A stretch of DNA of 24,020 bases from positions 1 through 24,020 of IMG/VR virus record IMGVR_UViG_3300043464_002550. One strand, given 5' to 3'. The stretch comes from a virus. Positions 7,147 through 14,296 of this stretch are shown here, one piece after another (within the stretch, counting starts at the first letter, position 1; every line of letters begins with the position of its first letter). The position numbers and the translations under genes were made by a program. The notes beneath the pieces were generated by a model. That model was not told the DNA's origin. It worked only from the letters and a program-made list of their open reading frames with translations, and did no database searches.

Positions 7147-7295
7147 AAGAATTGTGGCTTTGTCTGTTCGTTGAGTTGCTTTTGCTGTTGTTCCAAATGA
7201 GCCTTGTATTGTTCATTTGTCATTGCATGCAAGCCAATGCAGTAACCAGTTGGACTACGTCCACAGCCACATTTAATTTGTTTCACGTCTTCCAT
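7137..7295 (-). CDS. Small CDGSH-like metal-binding protein
   Basis: A 52-residue protein: MEDVKQIKCGCGRSPTGYCI, then GLHAMTNEQY and a Gln-rich helix. The pattern CxCxxS(x4)CxGxH resembles the CDGSH iron-sulfur motif (CxCxxS/T(x3)PxCDGxH), one residue shorter and without the Asp, so it may bind Fe-S or zinc. GGAG lies seven bases before the ATG. Its last bases overlap the presumed 5' end of the tmRNA acceptor piece, so mRNA and tmRNA precursor are probably one transcript cut by host RNases. The product is inferred from the motif only. Confidence 0.7.
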   Translation of the reverse strand: MEDVKQIKCGCGRSPTGYCIGLHAMTNEQYKAHLEQQQKQLNEQTKPQFLID

Positions 7296-7348
7296 ATTAT
7301 ACTCCTAATCTTTTAAAAAAGGTAGTATTATTTAGCCAGCAAGAACTT

Positions 7349-7597
7349 TTAGGCATTCTGCTTTTCTGCTTCACAGCGGCTGAAGAGATATCTCTTTGCT
7401 GTGCGCATTTCTGAATTGTTCAAAAAACCATCACCGTTCTTATCAGCATTATCAAAGAGTGACTTTGTAAGTGTGCAGTAACGATTAATGTCATCGAAGG
7501 AAACTTTGCCATCCTTGTCAAAGTCATATTGTGCTACGCGATCTTGCGCCAATACTGGTGCAGAAACGAGAGCGAATGCTAGAATTAATTTCTTCAT
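7349..7597 (-). CDS. Secreted EF-hand calcium-binding protein
   Basis: An 82-residue protein with a clear signal peptide (MKKLILAFALVSAPVLAQ, probable cleavage after LAQ or ALA-like VLA). Two EF-hand loops follow: DFDKDGKVSFDD (about residues 24-35) and DKNGDGFLNNSE (about 51-62), with Asp/Asn at positions 1, 3 and 5 and Gly at 6. The second ends in the usual Glu; the first has Asp at position 12. It should act in the periplasm or outside the cell and bind calcium. The start at 7597 is chosen over an upstream in-frame ATG because of the signal peptide and AGGA seven bases before it. Such a protein is unusual in a T4-like phage; its partner is unknown. Confidence 0.8.
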   Translation of the reverse strand: MKKLILAFALVSAPVLAQDRVAQYDFDKDGKVSFDDINRYCTLTKSLFDNADKNGDGFLNNSEMRTAKRYLFSRCEAEKQNA

Positions 7598-7608
7598 TTT
7601 GATTTCCT

Positions 7609-7713
7609 TTAGTAAAGTATATTTGTAAAAGTAATTAACAACCAAAATGCTCCGAAACAAATCAACGGAATTAACACAATCCCCCATTCCTTTAAAAATC
7701 GCAGAGCCTTCAT
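7609..7713 (-). CDS. 34-residue single-pass membrane peptide
   Basis: A short frame between the peroxiredoxin and the EF-hand gene: MKALRFLKEWG, then a hydrophobic stretch VLIPLICFGAFWLLITF, then TNILY. It has a basic N-terminus and one membrane segment, like many small phage membrane peptides. It starts five bases after the peroxiredoxin stop without a strong ribosome site, so translation would depend on coupling. It fills the gap between two well-supported genes in the same direction. Function unknown. Confidence 0.5.
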   Translation of the reverse strand: MKALRFLKEWGIVLIPLICFGAFWLLITFTNILY

Positions 7714-7717
7714 GATA

Positions 7718-8290
7718 TTAAGCAGCGTTCAAAGTGCTTTCGCCAACCTGACGATTGCACTGGCAAAGTTCACCTGTCTGTAGCGCATCAAGAACACGAA
7801 GTGTCTCATCAGCGTTACGACCGACATTTAGATTATTCACAGTAACATGCTGAATGACATTTTCTGGGTCAACAATAAATGTTGCACGAAGTGCAGCACC
7901 TGCTGGCTTGTAGAAAACACCAAGTTGTTGAACAAGACCTTGTTCCTCATCATGCCACTCATCACTGCGTGCAGTGTCAGCAAAGAACCAAGAGGTAGTT
8001 GCTTTGAGACCTTCATGCGCATTCTTCCATGCGAGTTTGCAGAATTCATTGTCTGTAGAGCCAATGAGAAGAACTGCGTCACGGTCCGCAAAGTCCTTGT
8101 TCAATTTATCGTATGCCACAATTTCTGTTGGGCAAACAAAAGTAAAATCTTTTGGATAGTAAACGATGACCTTCCACTTACCTTCAAAACATTTTTCTGT
8201 AATCTTTTGAAAGGCATTGTCAGGTGTGAGAGCACCTGGCTTCACGCCAGTGATAACAAATTGTTCTAACTTATCTCCAACTGTCTTCAT
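7718..8290 (-). CDS. 2-Cys peroxiredoxin (AhpC/TSA family)
   Basis: A 190-residue thioredoxin-fold peroxidase. The peroxidatic site is DFTFVCPTE with C53; the C-terminal GELCQCNRQ holds Cys at 176 and 178, one of which should be the resolving Cys. The segments FCKLAW, LGVFYKPAGAALRATFIVDP and NVGRNADETLRVLDALQTGE are typical of AhpC-like enzymes. It would reduce hydrogen peroxide or organic peroxides with electrons from a host reductase; no AhpF, AhpD or thioredoxin gene is seen nearby. GGAG precedes the ATG by seven bases. The leader has a hairpin and a tandem repeat. It looks complete and functional. Confidence 0.93.
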   Translation of the reverse strand: MKTVGDKLEQFVITGVKPGALTPDNAFQKITEKCFEGKWKVIVYYPKDFTFVCPTEIVAYDKLNKDFADRDAVLLIGSTDNEFCKLAWKNAHEGLKATTSWFFADTARSDEWHDEEQGLVQQLGVFYKPAGAALRATFIVDPENVIQHVTVNNLNVGRNADETLRVLDALQTGELCQCNRQVGESTLNAA

Positions 8291-8413
8291 AGTAAACTCC
8301 TGTAGAACTAAAACCTATACGAAACCTATACACAAGCGTATATATGCATGGCGCGACATAAAATCGCGATGCAAGCGATAATTTAATACGATCGAAACGA
8401 TTTATTTGGACTA
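8291..8413 (-). promoter_or_regulatory. Leader region upstream of the peroxiredoxin gene
   Basis: A 123-base gap. It holds two copies of AAACCTATAC (8311-8320 and 8322-8331, one 11-bp turn apart) close to the ribosome site. Further upstream is an imperfect hairpin at 8346-8372: GCAT-GG-CGCGA, loop CATAAAA, TCGCG-ATGC. The repeats could be an operator and the hairpin an RNA leader element. No convincing -35/-10 pair was found. Confidence 0.4.
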
Positions 8414-8578
8414 TTAGGCGACGATGCCGTATTCTTCGCGGAGAATCTTCTTGTATGGCTTACCGTCTTTCATCAATTCAGAAACAAGAAGAAGGCGATC
8501 GCGCAATTCCCATCGACCATCACGCTGTAAGCATTCGATGATCACACTTAATTCATATTCATTAATTGGAAGGTCCAT
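8414..8578 (-). CDS. Small conserved-type protein of unknown function
   Basis: A 54-residue protein from ATG 8578: MDLPINEYELSVIIECLQRD, then GRWELRDRLLLVSELMKDGK, ending EEYGIVA. It is two or three amphipathic helices, with no known motif. In-frame ATGs exist up to 8614; I chose 8578 because GAGG lies nine bases upstream. It overlaps the end of the glycine-zipper gene by 17 bases. Function not recognised. Confidence 0.6.
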   Translation of the reverse strand: MDLPINEYELSVIIECLQRDGRWELRDRLLLVSELMKDGKPYKKILREEYGIVA

Positions 8579-8966
8579 AATATCCATCCTCATATGCTTC
8601 ACGCTCAAGTTCACGTTGTTGACGATTCAAACGATTCACGCAACCAGAAATCCACTGATTACGGAGTCTGCTGTCATGCTCATAACGATATGGAACTTCA
8701 TGACGACACCAACGGCGAAAGTCATCGTGTCCCATTCTTGTAAATGCTCTGCGATCATTAGAACTTAGAACACGCTCACCCATACGATATCCGATGATTG
8801 CACCGATAACTGTAGCAGCCTTGCGACCGTCACCGTCGCCGATTGTGCTGCCAAGTGCGCCTCCAGCAATTGCACCGAGGAGCTGTTCGGTTGTAGGCTC
8901 TTCTTGCGCCATGATGCTTGGTGATCCAAGAAGGAGGGCTGCAGTGATAACAGGTAAATATTTCAT
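8562..8966 (-). CDS. Secreted glycine-zipper protein
   Basis: A 134-residue protein starting MKYLPVITAALLLGSPSIMA (signal peptide; no lipobox Cys). A glycine-zipper/2TM-like block follows at about residues 30-65: LLGAIAGGALGSTIGDGDGR and KAATVIGAIIGYRMGERV. The C-terminal part is charged and holds two Cys (RWCRHE and SGCVNRL), which could form a disulfide. Glycine-zipper domains of the SlyB/17-kDa-antigen type pack in the outer membrane or periplasm. GGAG lies eight bases before the ATG, and a strong promoter is just upstream. A role in envelope modification or superinfection exclusion is possible but unproven. Confidence 0.72.
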   Translation of the reverse strand: MKYLPVITAALLLGSPSIMAQEEPTTEQLLGAIAGGALGSTIGDGDGRKAATVIGAIIGYRMGERVLSSNDRRAFTRMGHDDFRRWCRHEVPYRYEHDSRLRNQWISGCVNRLNRQQRELEREAYEDGYYGPSN

Positions 8967-8998
8967 TCTTGTATCTCCCAATTAACCCAGACATTCTT

Positions 8999-9027
8999 AT
9001 TCTATCGCAATCAAGTGATAATGTCAA
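8999..9027 (-). promoter_or_regulatory. Sigma70-like promoter for the glycine-zipper gene
   Basis: On the - strand a perfect -35 TTGACA (9022-9027) and TAGAAT (8999-9004) are 17 bp apart, ending about 30 bp before the gene's ATG at 8966. This is the strongest consensus promoter in the window. Confidence 0.75.
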
Positions 9028-9691
9028 CCTTTTTACGATATGCAAGAATATACTTATTCAACTCTTGTTTCCAATTAAAGAGTTCATCTCCTTCTACAAC
9101 AAGAGTCTGACAGAAGTTTGCCGTGTCTACACCAATCAGAATGACAACTCGGTCCACTGGAATGGAAGACATCTCAGTAAACATTGTGGCATAGGCTGCA
9201 CCTTGCATGAAGTAATTTCCAATCTGTTCTTTCTTCTTCAGGCGCACAGAAGTCTTAAAGTCGATGACAGAAAGAATTCCATTATGCTCAGCAATACAGT
9301 CTACGGTCCCTGCGAGTTTGAGTTTATGCGAGAATAATGGAGACTCAAGGCAATGAATGTTGTCCACTTTTTCTGAGAGTTCTTCTTTCATGCGCACAAA
9401 GAGCGACTTAACGTTTGGAAGCATCTCGATATTCGAAACATCTTCGTTCTTTAAAAACTTCTCAATGACTTTGTGAACAGAAGTTCCGCGTGTTGTTGCT
9501 TTGCGAGAAATCTCATTGGCTTTCGTTTCACCAACTCTTGCTCTCCACTCTTTGAGTCCTTCTTTGTTATAATCTGATAGAACAGTTGTGACAGAAGGAT
9601 ATCTTTCACCAGTCGGAGAAACGTACATTCGAGTTCCATCAACTGTTTCTCTCAACAGTTGCGGAAAGTTGTGTTCAATGTGTGTAAACAT
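9011..9691 (-). CDS. PD-(D/E)XK family exonuclease (RecB/Cas4-like)
   Basis: A 226-residue protein from ATG 9691 (MFTHIEHNFPQ). Features: YPSVTTVLS, a helix with RGTSVHKVIEKFL, then LAGTVDCIAEHNG followed by LSVIDFKTS, the D...DxK core of the PD-(D/E)XK nuclease fold, and NYFMQGAAYATMF with the conserved Q and Y of RecB-like nucleases. Similar proteins are common in T4-like phages of aquatic bacteria and probably act in DNA degradation or recombination. The upstream in-frame ATG would overlap the preceding gene; the 9691 ATG lies two bases after that gene's stop and has GAGG upstream. Confidence 0.82.
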   Translation of the reverse strand: MFTHIEHNFPQLLRETVDGTRMYVSPTGERYPSVTTVLSDYNKEGLKEWRARVGETKANEISRKATTRGTSVHKVIEKFLKNEDVSNIEMLPNVKSLFVRMKEELSEKVDNIHCLESPLFSHKLKLAGTVDCIAEHNGILSVIDFKTSVRLKKKEQIGNYFMQGAAYATMFTEMSSIPVDRVVILIGVDTANFCQTLVVEGDELFNWKQELNKYILAYRKKVDIIT

Positions 9692-9693
9692 AA

Positions 9694-10320
9694 TTAAAAA
9701 TCCTCTGGTAAAGTTTCCCAAAGCACTGGACCCTCATACCACGCTGTCAACGAGTATCGAGTTCCAGTTATCACAGGAGTCACTTCATGTGGTTCAATTG
9801 AAGTAAAGAAAATCGTATCGCCTTGCTCTAAAAAATCTACAGGTGCGTTAGAATCATCATCAAATATTAAATTGCAACCAGTGTAATCTTCTTTTTTAGA
9901 TAACTGAGTGACCGAAGAAATGATTCGTTGCGGATTCTGATAATTAATAATATCTCTATGACGTTTGTAGAAGCCACCATCTGTTTCAGAATTATATTCA
10001 GCAATCTGAAGAAACCGTAACGGGAAAACACTCCAACCAAAGTTTGCCCACAACACGCTATAAAACAATTTCTGAAACGCAAAATTTGTTACAGGATTCT
10101 TATGATCGCAAAAAACGATGCGACCCTTTCTTGCATCTTCATCAGTTATAGCAACAATCTTGTTTCCTTCTGATTCATTTAAGTCAGCCACAGAAGCATT
10201 TACATACGTCTGCGTTTTATAGTGTTCGATTATTCTATCGCATTCTTCAGCAGAAAACAATTTTTTATGGATGTAAAATCTTTTTCTCAATTCACCAAGA
10301 AGTTCATCATGACTTGTCAC
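9694..10320 (-). CDS. 2-oxoglutarate/Fe(II) oxygenase, prolyl-4-hydroxylase-like
   Basis: A 208-residue protein from GTG 10320. The double-stranded beta-helix signature is present: H121-R-D123 (FYKRHRDI), distal H178 (EPHEVTPV) and R188 (GTRYSLTAWYEG) for 2-oxoglutarate. The N-terminus has LFSAEECDRIIEHY, as in prolyl hydroxylase-like enzymes of phages. Substrate unknown; protein or nucleobase hydroxylation are both possible. I prefer the GTG start because AAGGAG lies ten bases before it; ATGs at 10353 and 10344 would overlap phoH more and lack a site. The gene overlaps the end of phoH. Confidence 0.85.
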   Translation of the reverse strand: MTSHDELLGELRKRFYIHKKLFSAEECDRIIEHYKTQTYVNASVADLNESEGNKIVAITDEDARKGRIVFCDHKNPVTNFAFQKLFYSVLWANFGWSVFPLRFLQIAEYNSETDGGFYKRHRDIINYQNPQRIISSVTQLSKKEDYTGCNLIFDDDSNAPVDFLEQGDTIFFTSIEPHEVTPVITGTRYSLTAWYEGPVLWETLPEDF

Positions 10321-11077
10321 TAGATTTACTCTCCTTGTTCTCATACTTCTCAACAGCCACCAAGAAGTCCTTCACAAGACTACTGCGGACGATATCCTCA
10401 GTTGTAAACTCAATATTGGTGAAGGACTGCATAGTCTTGGCGACTTCGTGAAACTTCCGAAGTCCACTCTTGTCTTTGCTATTGCGATAAAGATCTGTTT
10501 GTTTGTAATCACCACAGAAGATAATCTTCGAACGATGACCAACTCGAGTCATAATTGTCGTCAATTCTTCCCAAGTCATATTCTGACATTCGTCGACGAT
10601 GATCACAGCATCATCGAAACTCATTCCGCGAATGAAACTGGTAGAAATGAATTCAATACGACCACATTCTTTCATCGCATCATAAGCATCACGACGACCG
10701 AATAACGTATGACAGATCTGCATATAAGGTTGTTCATACAAACTCATCTTTTCTTCTACGGATCCTGGAGTAAATCCAAGATCGCGAGACTGTACAGCAG
10801 AGCGAACAATCACGATGCGATGAAACGGTGACGAGCGATCAAGGACTTCTTCAATTGCTTTGTAGCAAGCAATGAATGACTTACCAGTACCTGCTGAACC
10901 ACAAAGCATGGTAAAGTAATCTCCTCGCGCATATGTTTCAAAAAACTTTGCTTGGTTTGGAGTGAGTGGTTCGAACTTCTTGAGTTCTGCTGCTTTGATT
11001 CGCGGCGGCTTTTTCTCGATAGTTTCTGATGTGATTTCTATGTAACTGGCTGAATTGCTATTTTTCTTTTTTGACAT
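10307..11077 (-). CDS. phoH: PhoH-like ATPase
   Basis: A 256-residue P-loop ATPase. Walker A is GSAGTGKS (residues 60-67), Walker B VIIVDECQN (about 158-166), then a sensor-like segment KIIFCGDYKQTD. LTPNQAKFFETYARGDYFTM before the P-loop and RSAVQSRDLGFTPGS after it are typical of phage PhoH. The N-terminal 30 residues are polar and probably disordered. PhoH is widespread in marine phages; it has been linked to phosphate stress and RNA metabolism, but its role in phages is not settled. The ribosome site is AAGGG. Confidence 0.93.
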   Translation of the reverse strand: MSKKKNSNSASYIEITSETIEKKPPRIKAAELKKFEPLTPNQAKFFETYARGDYFTMLCGSAGTGKSFIACYKAIEEVLDRSSPFHRIVIVRSAVQSRDLGFTPGSVEEKMSLYEQPYMQICHTLFGRRDAYDAMKECGRIEFISTSFIRGMSFDDAVIIVDECQNMTWEELTTIMTRVGHRSKIIFCGDYKQTDLYRNSKDKSGLRKFHEVAKTMQSFTNIEFTTEDIVRSSLVKDFLVAVEKYENKESKSSDKS

Positions 11078-11079
11078 GA

Positions 11080-11391
11080 TTATCCCTTCATGACTTTGTG
11101 TTTCTTTAGAATCTCATCCGTCTTAATTCGTTTTGTTGATTTGCGCAAAACACGATCAGCCAATGGGCTGCGAGGATTTTGTTCTGCGATCTTACTCATC
11201 ACTTCTTTCCAAGTGTTGTCTGTTTTCTTTCCAGCAAGGTCGCCAGTTCCAGTGTAACTGAATAGCGGTGCTTCGCTGTAATATCTTTCTAGGTGCGGAT
11301 TGTCTGCCTTAAACTGATCATAGGCAGAAACAGACATCGTATGTTCTTCAATTTTCTTTGTTTTTGTATTCAAAAACTCATAATTCGGCAT
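11080..11391 (-). CDS. Conserved phage protein with FmdB-like N-terminus
   Basis: A 103-residue protein. The N-terminus MPNYEFLNTKTKKIEEHTMS has the strand pattern of FmdB-type proteins but lacks their CxxC zinc knuckle. The C-terminal half (KKTDNTWKEVMSKIAEQNP, then SPLADRVLRKS, ending in a basic helix) has the form I recall from a protein found in many aquatic T4-like phages. Function unknown. It lies two bases before phoH and three bases after the HAD gene. Confidence 0.75.
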   Translation of the reverse strand: MPNYEFLNTKTKKIEEHTMSVSAYDQFKADNPHLERYYSEAPLFSYTGTGDLAGKKTDNTWKEVMSKIAEQNPRSPLADRVLRKSTKRIKTDEILKKHKVMKG

Positions 11392-11394
11392 AAA

Positions 11395-12012
11395 TCACCC
11401 AGTGTATCTTTTTGATTTTCCGTCTGGCTTAACATGGTGAGCAACAAACTTCACATTTGGAAATTCGTCTTTAAGAGCGAGAAAATGATTTAGATTTTCT
11501 TCGCTATCATCGTGGAGACTCACGTGATTGTAGTCGCCTTTTGCTAATTGATCGCGAATGATTGCAGTTTTCTTTTGTGCAACAGTTCCGTCGCCTTTCA
11601 TATTACCTGCACGATAGACATGAATGTTATCAATGTCGACATTCTGTTTTCTGAAAGCGTCTAAGAAACGATCCTTGTCATCGAAATCTGCGCGTGCAGT
11701 ATTGATGATGACTCTACCGCCATTTTCTTTTGCGCGGTCGTGAAGTCTGCGCATCTTTTCAAGCATGCGCTGATTTGGAACAGACTCTGTATCAAACTTC
11801 TCTGCAGAACGGAATTCCGTATAGTCATAACGATGACCATCTGGAAGGTTGTGAGTGTTATATTCTGAGTTGGACAAGGATTGAACAACCTTGTCTCCTT
11901 TCATCACACGCACCTTTGCTGTGGTGTGAAAGAGTGTGTCATCCACGTCGAAAACGTGGAGTCCACCACCTGGATTATTCTGTTCTTGTATAAAAGAAAG
12001 GAAGTCTAGCAT
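11395..12012 (-). CDS. HAD-superfamily phosphatase
   Basis: A 205-residue protein from ATG 12012. HAD motif I is VFDVDDTLF with D22 and D24. Motif II is probably the Thr of INTARADF, motif III a Lys in QKKTAIIRDQL, and motif IV the acidic LHDDSEEN. A cap-like insertion follows motif I. The arrangement resembles the phosphatase domain of phage polynucleotide kinases, without the kinase half. It would hydrolyse a phosphate ester; substrate unknown. A GTG at 12078 would extend it into the upstream gene. TATAAATA, identical to the T4 late -10 element, sits at 12018-12025 but also encodes the end of that gene. Confidence 0.8.
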   Translation of the reverse strand: MLDFLSFIQEQNNPGGGLHVFDVDDTLFHTTAKVRVMKGDKVVQSLSNSEYNTHNLPDGHRYDYTEFRSAEKFDTESVPNQRMLEKMRRLHDRAKENGGRVIINTARADFDDKDRFLDAFRKQNVDIDNIHVYRAGNMKGDGTVAQKKTAIIRDQLAKGDYNHVSLHDDSEENLNHFLALKDEFPNVKFVAHHVKPDGKSKRYTG

Positions 12013-12016
12013 ACCT

Positions 12017-12571
12017 TTATTTATACCAGTTCGGAACCTCTCGGTTCTTCCAAGTGGCAAATCGTTTCTTGTAGACACGATAATAATTGTGGTATGCAGC
12101 GATTGAGTCTCCAGGAACCTTTACATCTTCTGGCATTGCTTGCGGAGGCTCTGAGAATATTCCTGTTCGAGCAATATTGTCAGGAGCGAAACTCAGTTTC
12201 TGAATCACCAACGAGGACTTGTGCTGCTTATCATTCGCGCCACCGTAACGATGACGATATTCCTGACAGAGTTCAGAAGCCATATTCCAGAGCCACTGAT
12301 AGTGATCGAAAGACTCACGAACCCAAATAGCAGAAGGATGATTCCAACTCACTGCATGATACATGGTATCTTCGCGATACTGATCCAACTTCCAGCGATG
12401 AATCTTGCGATTGTTTTTGCTTTTGTCGAAATAATGATTGCCATCTAGAATGCGATGTGCTGTTGAAAGTAATTGCGCATACTCAACGATCATCTTGACA
12501 ACGTGTTTGTCGCAATGTTCCCGAGCGCAGATCTTCGTATCACGATTTAGATAAAAAATGTTCATTTTCAA
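12017..12571 (-). CDS. Conserved phage protein of unknown function
   Basis: A 184-residue protein. The N-terminus NIFYLNRDTKICAREHCDKH and VVKMIVEYAQLLSTAHRILDG is a pattern I recall from a conserved protein in many T4-like phages; it has Cys and His residues that could bind metal. The middle is SWNHPSAIWVRESFDHYQWL and the C-terminus NYYRVYKKRFATWKNREVPNW. I do not know a proven function; a distant likeness to pyrimidine-dimer glycosylases is possible but weak. It overlaps the upstream gene by 32 bases. Confidence 0.75.
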   Translation of the reverse strand: MKMNIFYLNRDTKICAREHCDKHVVKMIVEYAQLLSTAHRILDGNHYFDKSKNNRKIHRWKLDQYREDTMYHAVSWNHPSAIWVRESFDHYQWLWNMASELCQEYRHRYGGANDKQHKSSLVIQKLSFAPDNIARTGIFSEPPQAMPEDVKVPGDSIAAYHNYYRVYKKRFATWKNREVPNWYK

Positions 12572-12803
12572 TTCTCAGTGTTCTGTTTTCATCATGCCAA
12601 AACTCTTCAATTGCTTTCTTAGCAAATTCCATTTCAATATATCTACCAAGGATCATTTCTCCAGTAGAGTCTAGTGGTGATGGAACCTTTGCACCCCAAA
12701 GCATTGAATGCGCATAATTGAAAGCATGTCCTACAACCTTACCATCACTCTCATTGAAATAGTAATGATTATTCAAATCAGCCTTTCGCCATTGACGAGC
12801 CAT
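12540..12803 (-). CDS. Conserved-type hypothetical protein
   Basis: An 87-residue protein: MARQWRKADLNNHYYFNESD, HAFNYAHSMLWGAKV, GRYIEMEFAKKAIEEFWHDE. I recall similar small proteins in other T4-like phages, but no function. No catalytic motif is evident. Its ATG overlaps the stop of the upstream gene (TAATG), and its 3' end overlaps the next gene, so it belongs to a tightly coupled operon. Confidence 0.7.
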   Translation of the reverse strand: MARQWRKADLNNHYYFNESDGKVVGHAFNYAHSMLWGAKVPSPLDSTGEMILGRYIEMEFAKKAIEEFWHDENRTLRIENEHFLSKS

Positions 12804-13042
12804 TAGTTTAATCTACTCTTTGTAAATTGAGTCAACGTCTTCACTTGATTACGATTATCAGAAATAGCATCAACCATTTCGTTATAATCGTTTTCAGATA
12901 ATATTGTTTTGTAAATCTGCATTGCGATCATAACATAGATTGCAGCAATTGCAAAAGGCTCTCTGCCATCTTCAATTAACTTTCCTGTAATCGTATACAT
13001 TTGATCACTGATCTCGCACAAAATTTGTGATTGCTCATCCAT
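12803..13042 (-). CDS. Small helical hypothetical protein
   Basis: A 79-residue protein from ATG 13042 (MDEQSQILCEISDQMYTITG). It is predicted helical, with a mildly hydrophobic segment FAIAAIYVMIAMQIYKTIL that might be a membrane or core helix. An upstream in-frame ATG at 13111 would lie inside the GIY-YIG gene; the 13042 ATG is one base after that gene's stop. The ribosome site is weak (AAGAAG). Function not recognised. Confidence 0.65.
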   Translation of the reverse strand: MDEQSQILCEISDQMYTITGKLIEDGREPFAIAAIYVMIAMQIYKTILSENDYNEMVDAISDNRNQVKTLTQFTKSRLN

Positions 13043-13043
13043 A

Positions 13044-13742
13044 TTATTCTTCTTTCCAGAAACTATCCCACAGAGCGATAACACTCTCAATATCATCCAC
13101 ATTGACAGCAACTTTCTGAATTTTACCGTCAGGAAACGTCTCTCTATGCCCTTCAGTTTTTAGCCAAGAAATCAAAGCCTCTTTAAGAGCATCAAGTTTT
13201 TTACCATCTGACAAATTAATTTCGAATGTAACTTTGATGGGCGATTCTTCATCAATAGGATCCCACCAAAACATCATATACATTTGATTTTTTGCGTTAC
13301 TTAAAACAAACGTTGTACTTGAATTGATCTTAACTTCGCGAACTCTGTTCTTAAAAGATTTATAGTTATCAACATACCAATCTGGAAAATTCGCAAAATT
13401 ATCAAATCGAGCACTTTCAAAATTAGAAAGCATTGAAGAAAGAGAAGCCATAACAAAACACTCCTTATAATGACCTGAAACAGAATTGTTTTCAGGATCG
13501 TTGATGTGGATCAAATAAGATTCAAGTAAGAATGATTGCCAGTCTTGTTTGTTCTCAAACTTTTCAAGATTTCGAGCAACAATGTAACAATCTTCAGAAT
13601 CGAATCCTTTTTCAATAACATGCGCCCAGCATCGATCGCCATTTCCTTTGCCAGTGTAATATGGCTTTAGAGTATCGCGATTCACATACTGATAGACATA
13701 TTGTCCCAGCGATGAAAAGAATTCGCCTGATGGTTTATGCAT
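13044..13742 (-). CDS. GIY-YIG-like (LEM-3 type) protein, possible nuclease
   Basis: A 232-residue protein. Residues 13-42 read GQYVYQYVNRDT, PYYTGKGNGDRCWAHV, a GIY-YIG motif of the LEM-3 type (YVY...PYYxGKGxGxR...H), with a candidate catalytic Glu in FLLESYLI (about residue 74). The C-terminal half (IKVTFEINLSDGKKL and the Trp-rich end) is not recognised. It may be a homing-type or repair nuclease. No ribosome site is seen; the terminator hairpin of the upstream gene ends just before the ATG, so it probably depends on read-through. Confidence 0.72.
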   Translation of the reverse strand: MHKPSGEFFSSLGQYVYQYVNRDTLKPYYTGKGNGDRCWAHVIEKGFDSEDCYIVARNLEKFENKQDWQSFLLESYLIHINDPENNSVSGHYKECFVMASLSSMLSNFESARFDNFANFPDWYVDNYKSFKNRVREVKINSSTTFVLSNAKNQMYMMFWWDPIDEESPIKVTFEINLSDGKKLDALKEALISWLKTEGHRETFPDGKIQKVAVNVDDIESVIALWDSFWKEE

Positions 13743-13772
13743 ATAGAAAATGGGGCGGGTTTCCCCGCCCCA
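13743..13772 (-). terminator. Intrinsic terminator after the DNA-binding protein gene
   Basis: On the - strand TGGGGCGGG and CCCGCCCCA form a 9-bp GC-rich stem with the short loop GAAA, followed by TTTTCTATAT. It lies 13 bases past the stop of the 13785-14228 gene and directly abuts the GIY-YIG start. Confidence 0.85.
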
Positions 13773-13784
13773 CTCAGTTAAGTC

Positions 13785-14228
13785 TTACTCCGAATAAGAC
13801 TCACTCAGACCGAGTTCAGCCTTGAGCGAGGCAAGTTCATTATCATTCACTTCCTCAATATCAAGAGTCGGAATCGAACCGTCATCAACGGCAACCTTCG
13901 GTGTTGCAGTCTTCACAGTGCGAACGGACTTGACGACCGAAACGCTCTTCGCCTTCGAGGGCTTCGCAGCCTTCGGAGCAGCCACCATCGTTTTAGCAAG
14001 AGCAGCAGCGTTGTCAAGACGATAGGCAGTCACCTTACGACCATCACGCTCGGTCTCAATTTGAGCACCAAAGTCGCGACGGAGGATGCAGATGAACACC
14101 ATCACCGTAGTTGGCGAGCAAGAAAGAGTGCTCACCATCTTGTCGAAAGAAAACGGTTTGCCGTCCTTCAACATCTCATACACCTGAATGACCTTCTTGG
14201 AAGGCTTCGTGAATCGAACATTACTCAT
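13785..14228 (-). CDS. Putative winged-helix DNA-binding protein
   Basis: A 147-residue protein from ATG 14228 (MSNVRFTKPSKKVIQVYEML). The N-terminal 75 residues look like a winged helix: a first helix, then FSFDKMVSTLSCSPTTVMVF as helix-turn-helix, and GAQIETERDGRKVTAYRL as wing. A basic Ala/Lys/Pro/Val linker follows, then an acidic end (DDGSIPTLDIEEVNDNELAS). It could be a phage regulator. GGAG lies eight bases before the ATG and a good promoter about 40 bp upstream; a GC-rich terminator follows, so it is an independent unit. Base composition is GC-richer than the genes to its left. Confidence 0.7.
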   Translation of the reverse strand: MSNVRFTKPSKKVIQVYEMLKDGKPFSFDKMVSTLSCSPTTVMVFICILRRDFGAQIETERDGRKVTAYRLDNAAALAKTMVAAPKAAKPSKAKSVSVVKSVRTVKTATPKVAVDDGSIPTLDIEEVNDNELASLKAELGLSESYSE

Positions 14229-14267
14229 AACAATTACTCCATAACAAATTAACAACGGACAAGAAAC

Positions 14268-14296
14268 ATTATACTACGAAAAATCGCAAAAGTAAA
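14268..14296 (-). promoter_or_regulatory. Sigma70-like promoter for the DNA-binding protein gene
   Basis: On the - strand TTTACT (14291-14296), 17 bp, TATAAT (14268-14273). The segment TTTACTTTTGC and the TAG before TATAAT also occur at the promoter at 21933-21961, which suggests a shared extended element. Confidence 0.75.

Noticed and set aside
7074-7316. An 80-codon + strand frame over the tmRNA and the CDGSH-like gene
   Set aside because: Antisense shadow of the tmRNA and of a better-supported - strand gene with a GGAG site.
12018-12025. TATAAATA on the - strand, identical to the T4 late promoter -10 element
   Set aside because: It encodes the C-terminal WYK and stop of the upstream gene and lies only five bases before the HAD gene ATG, too close for a normal start; no other clear copy was noticed at gene starts.
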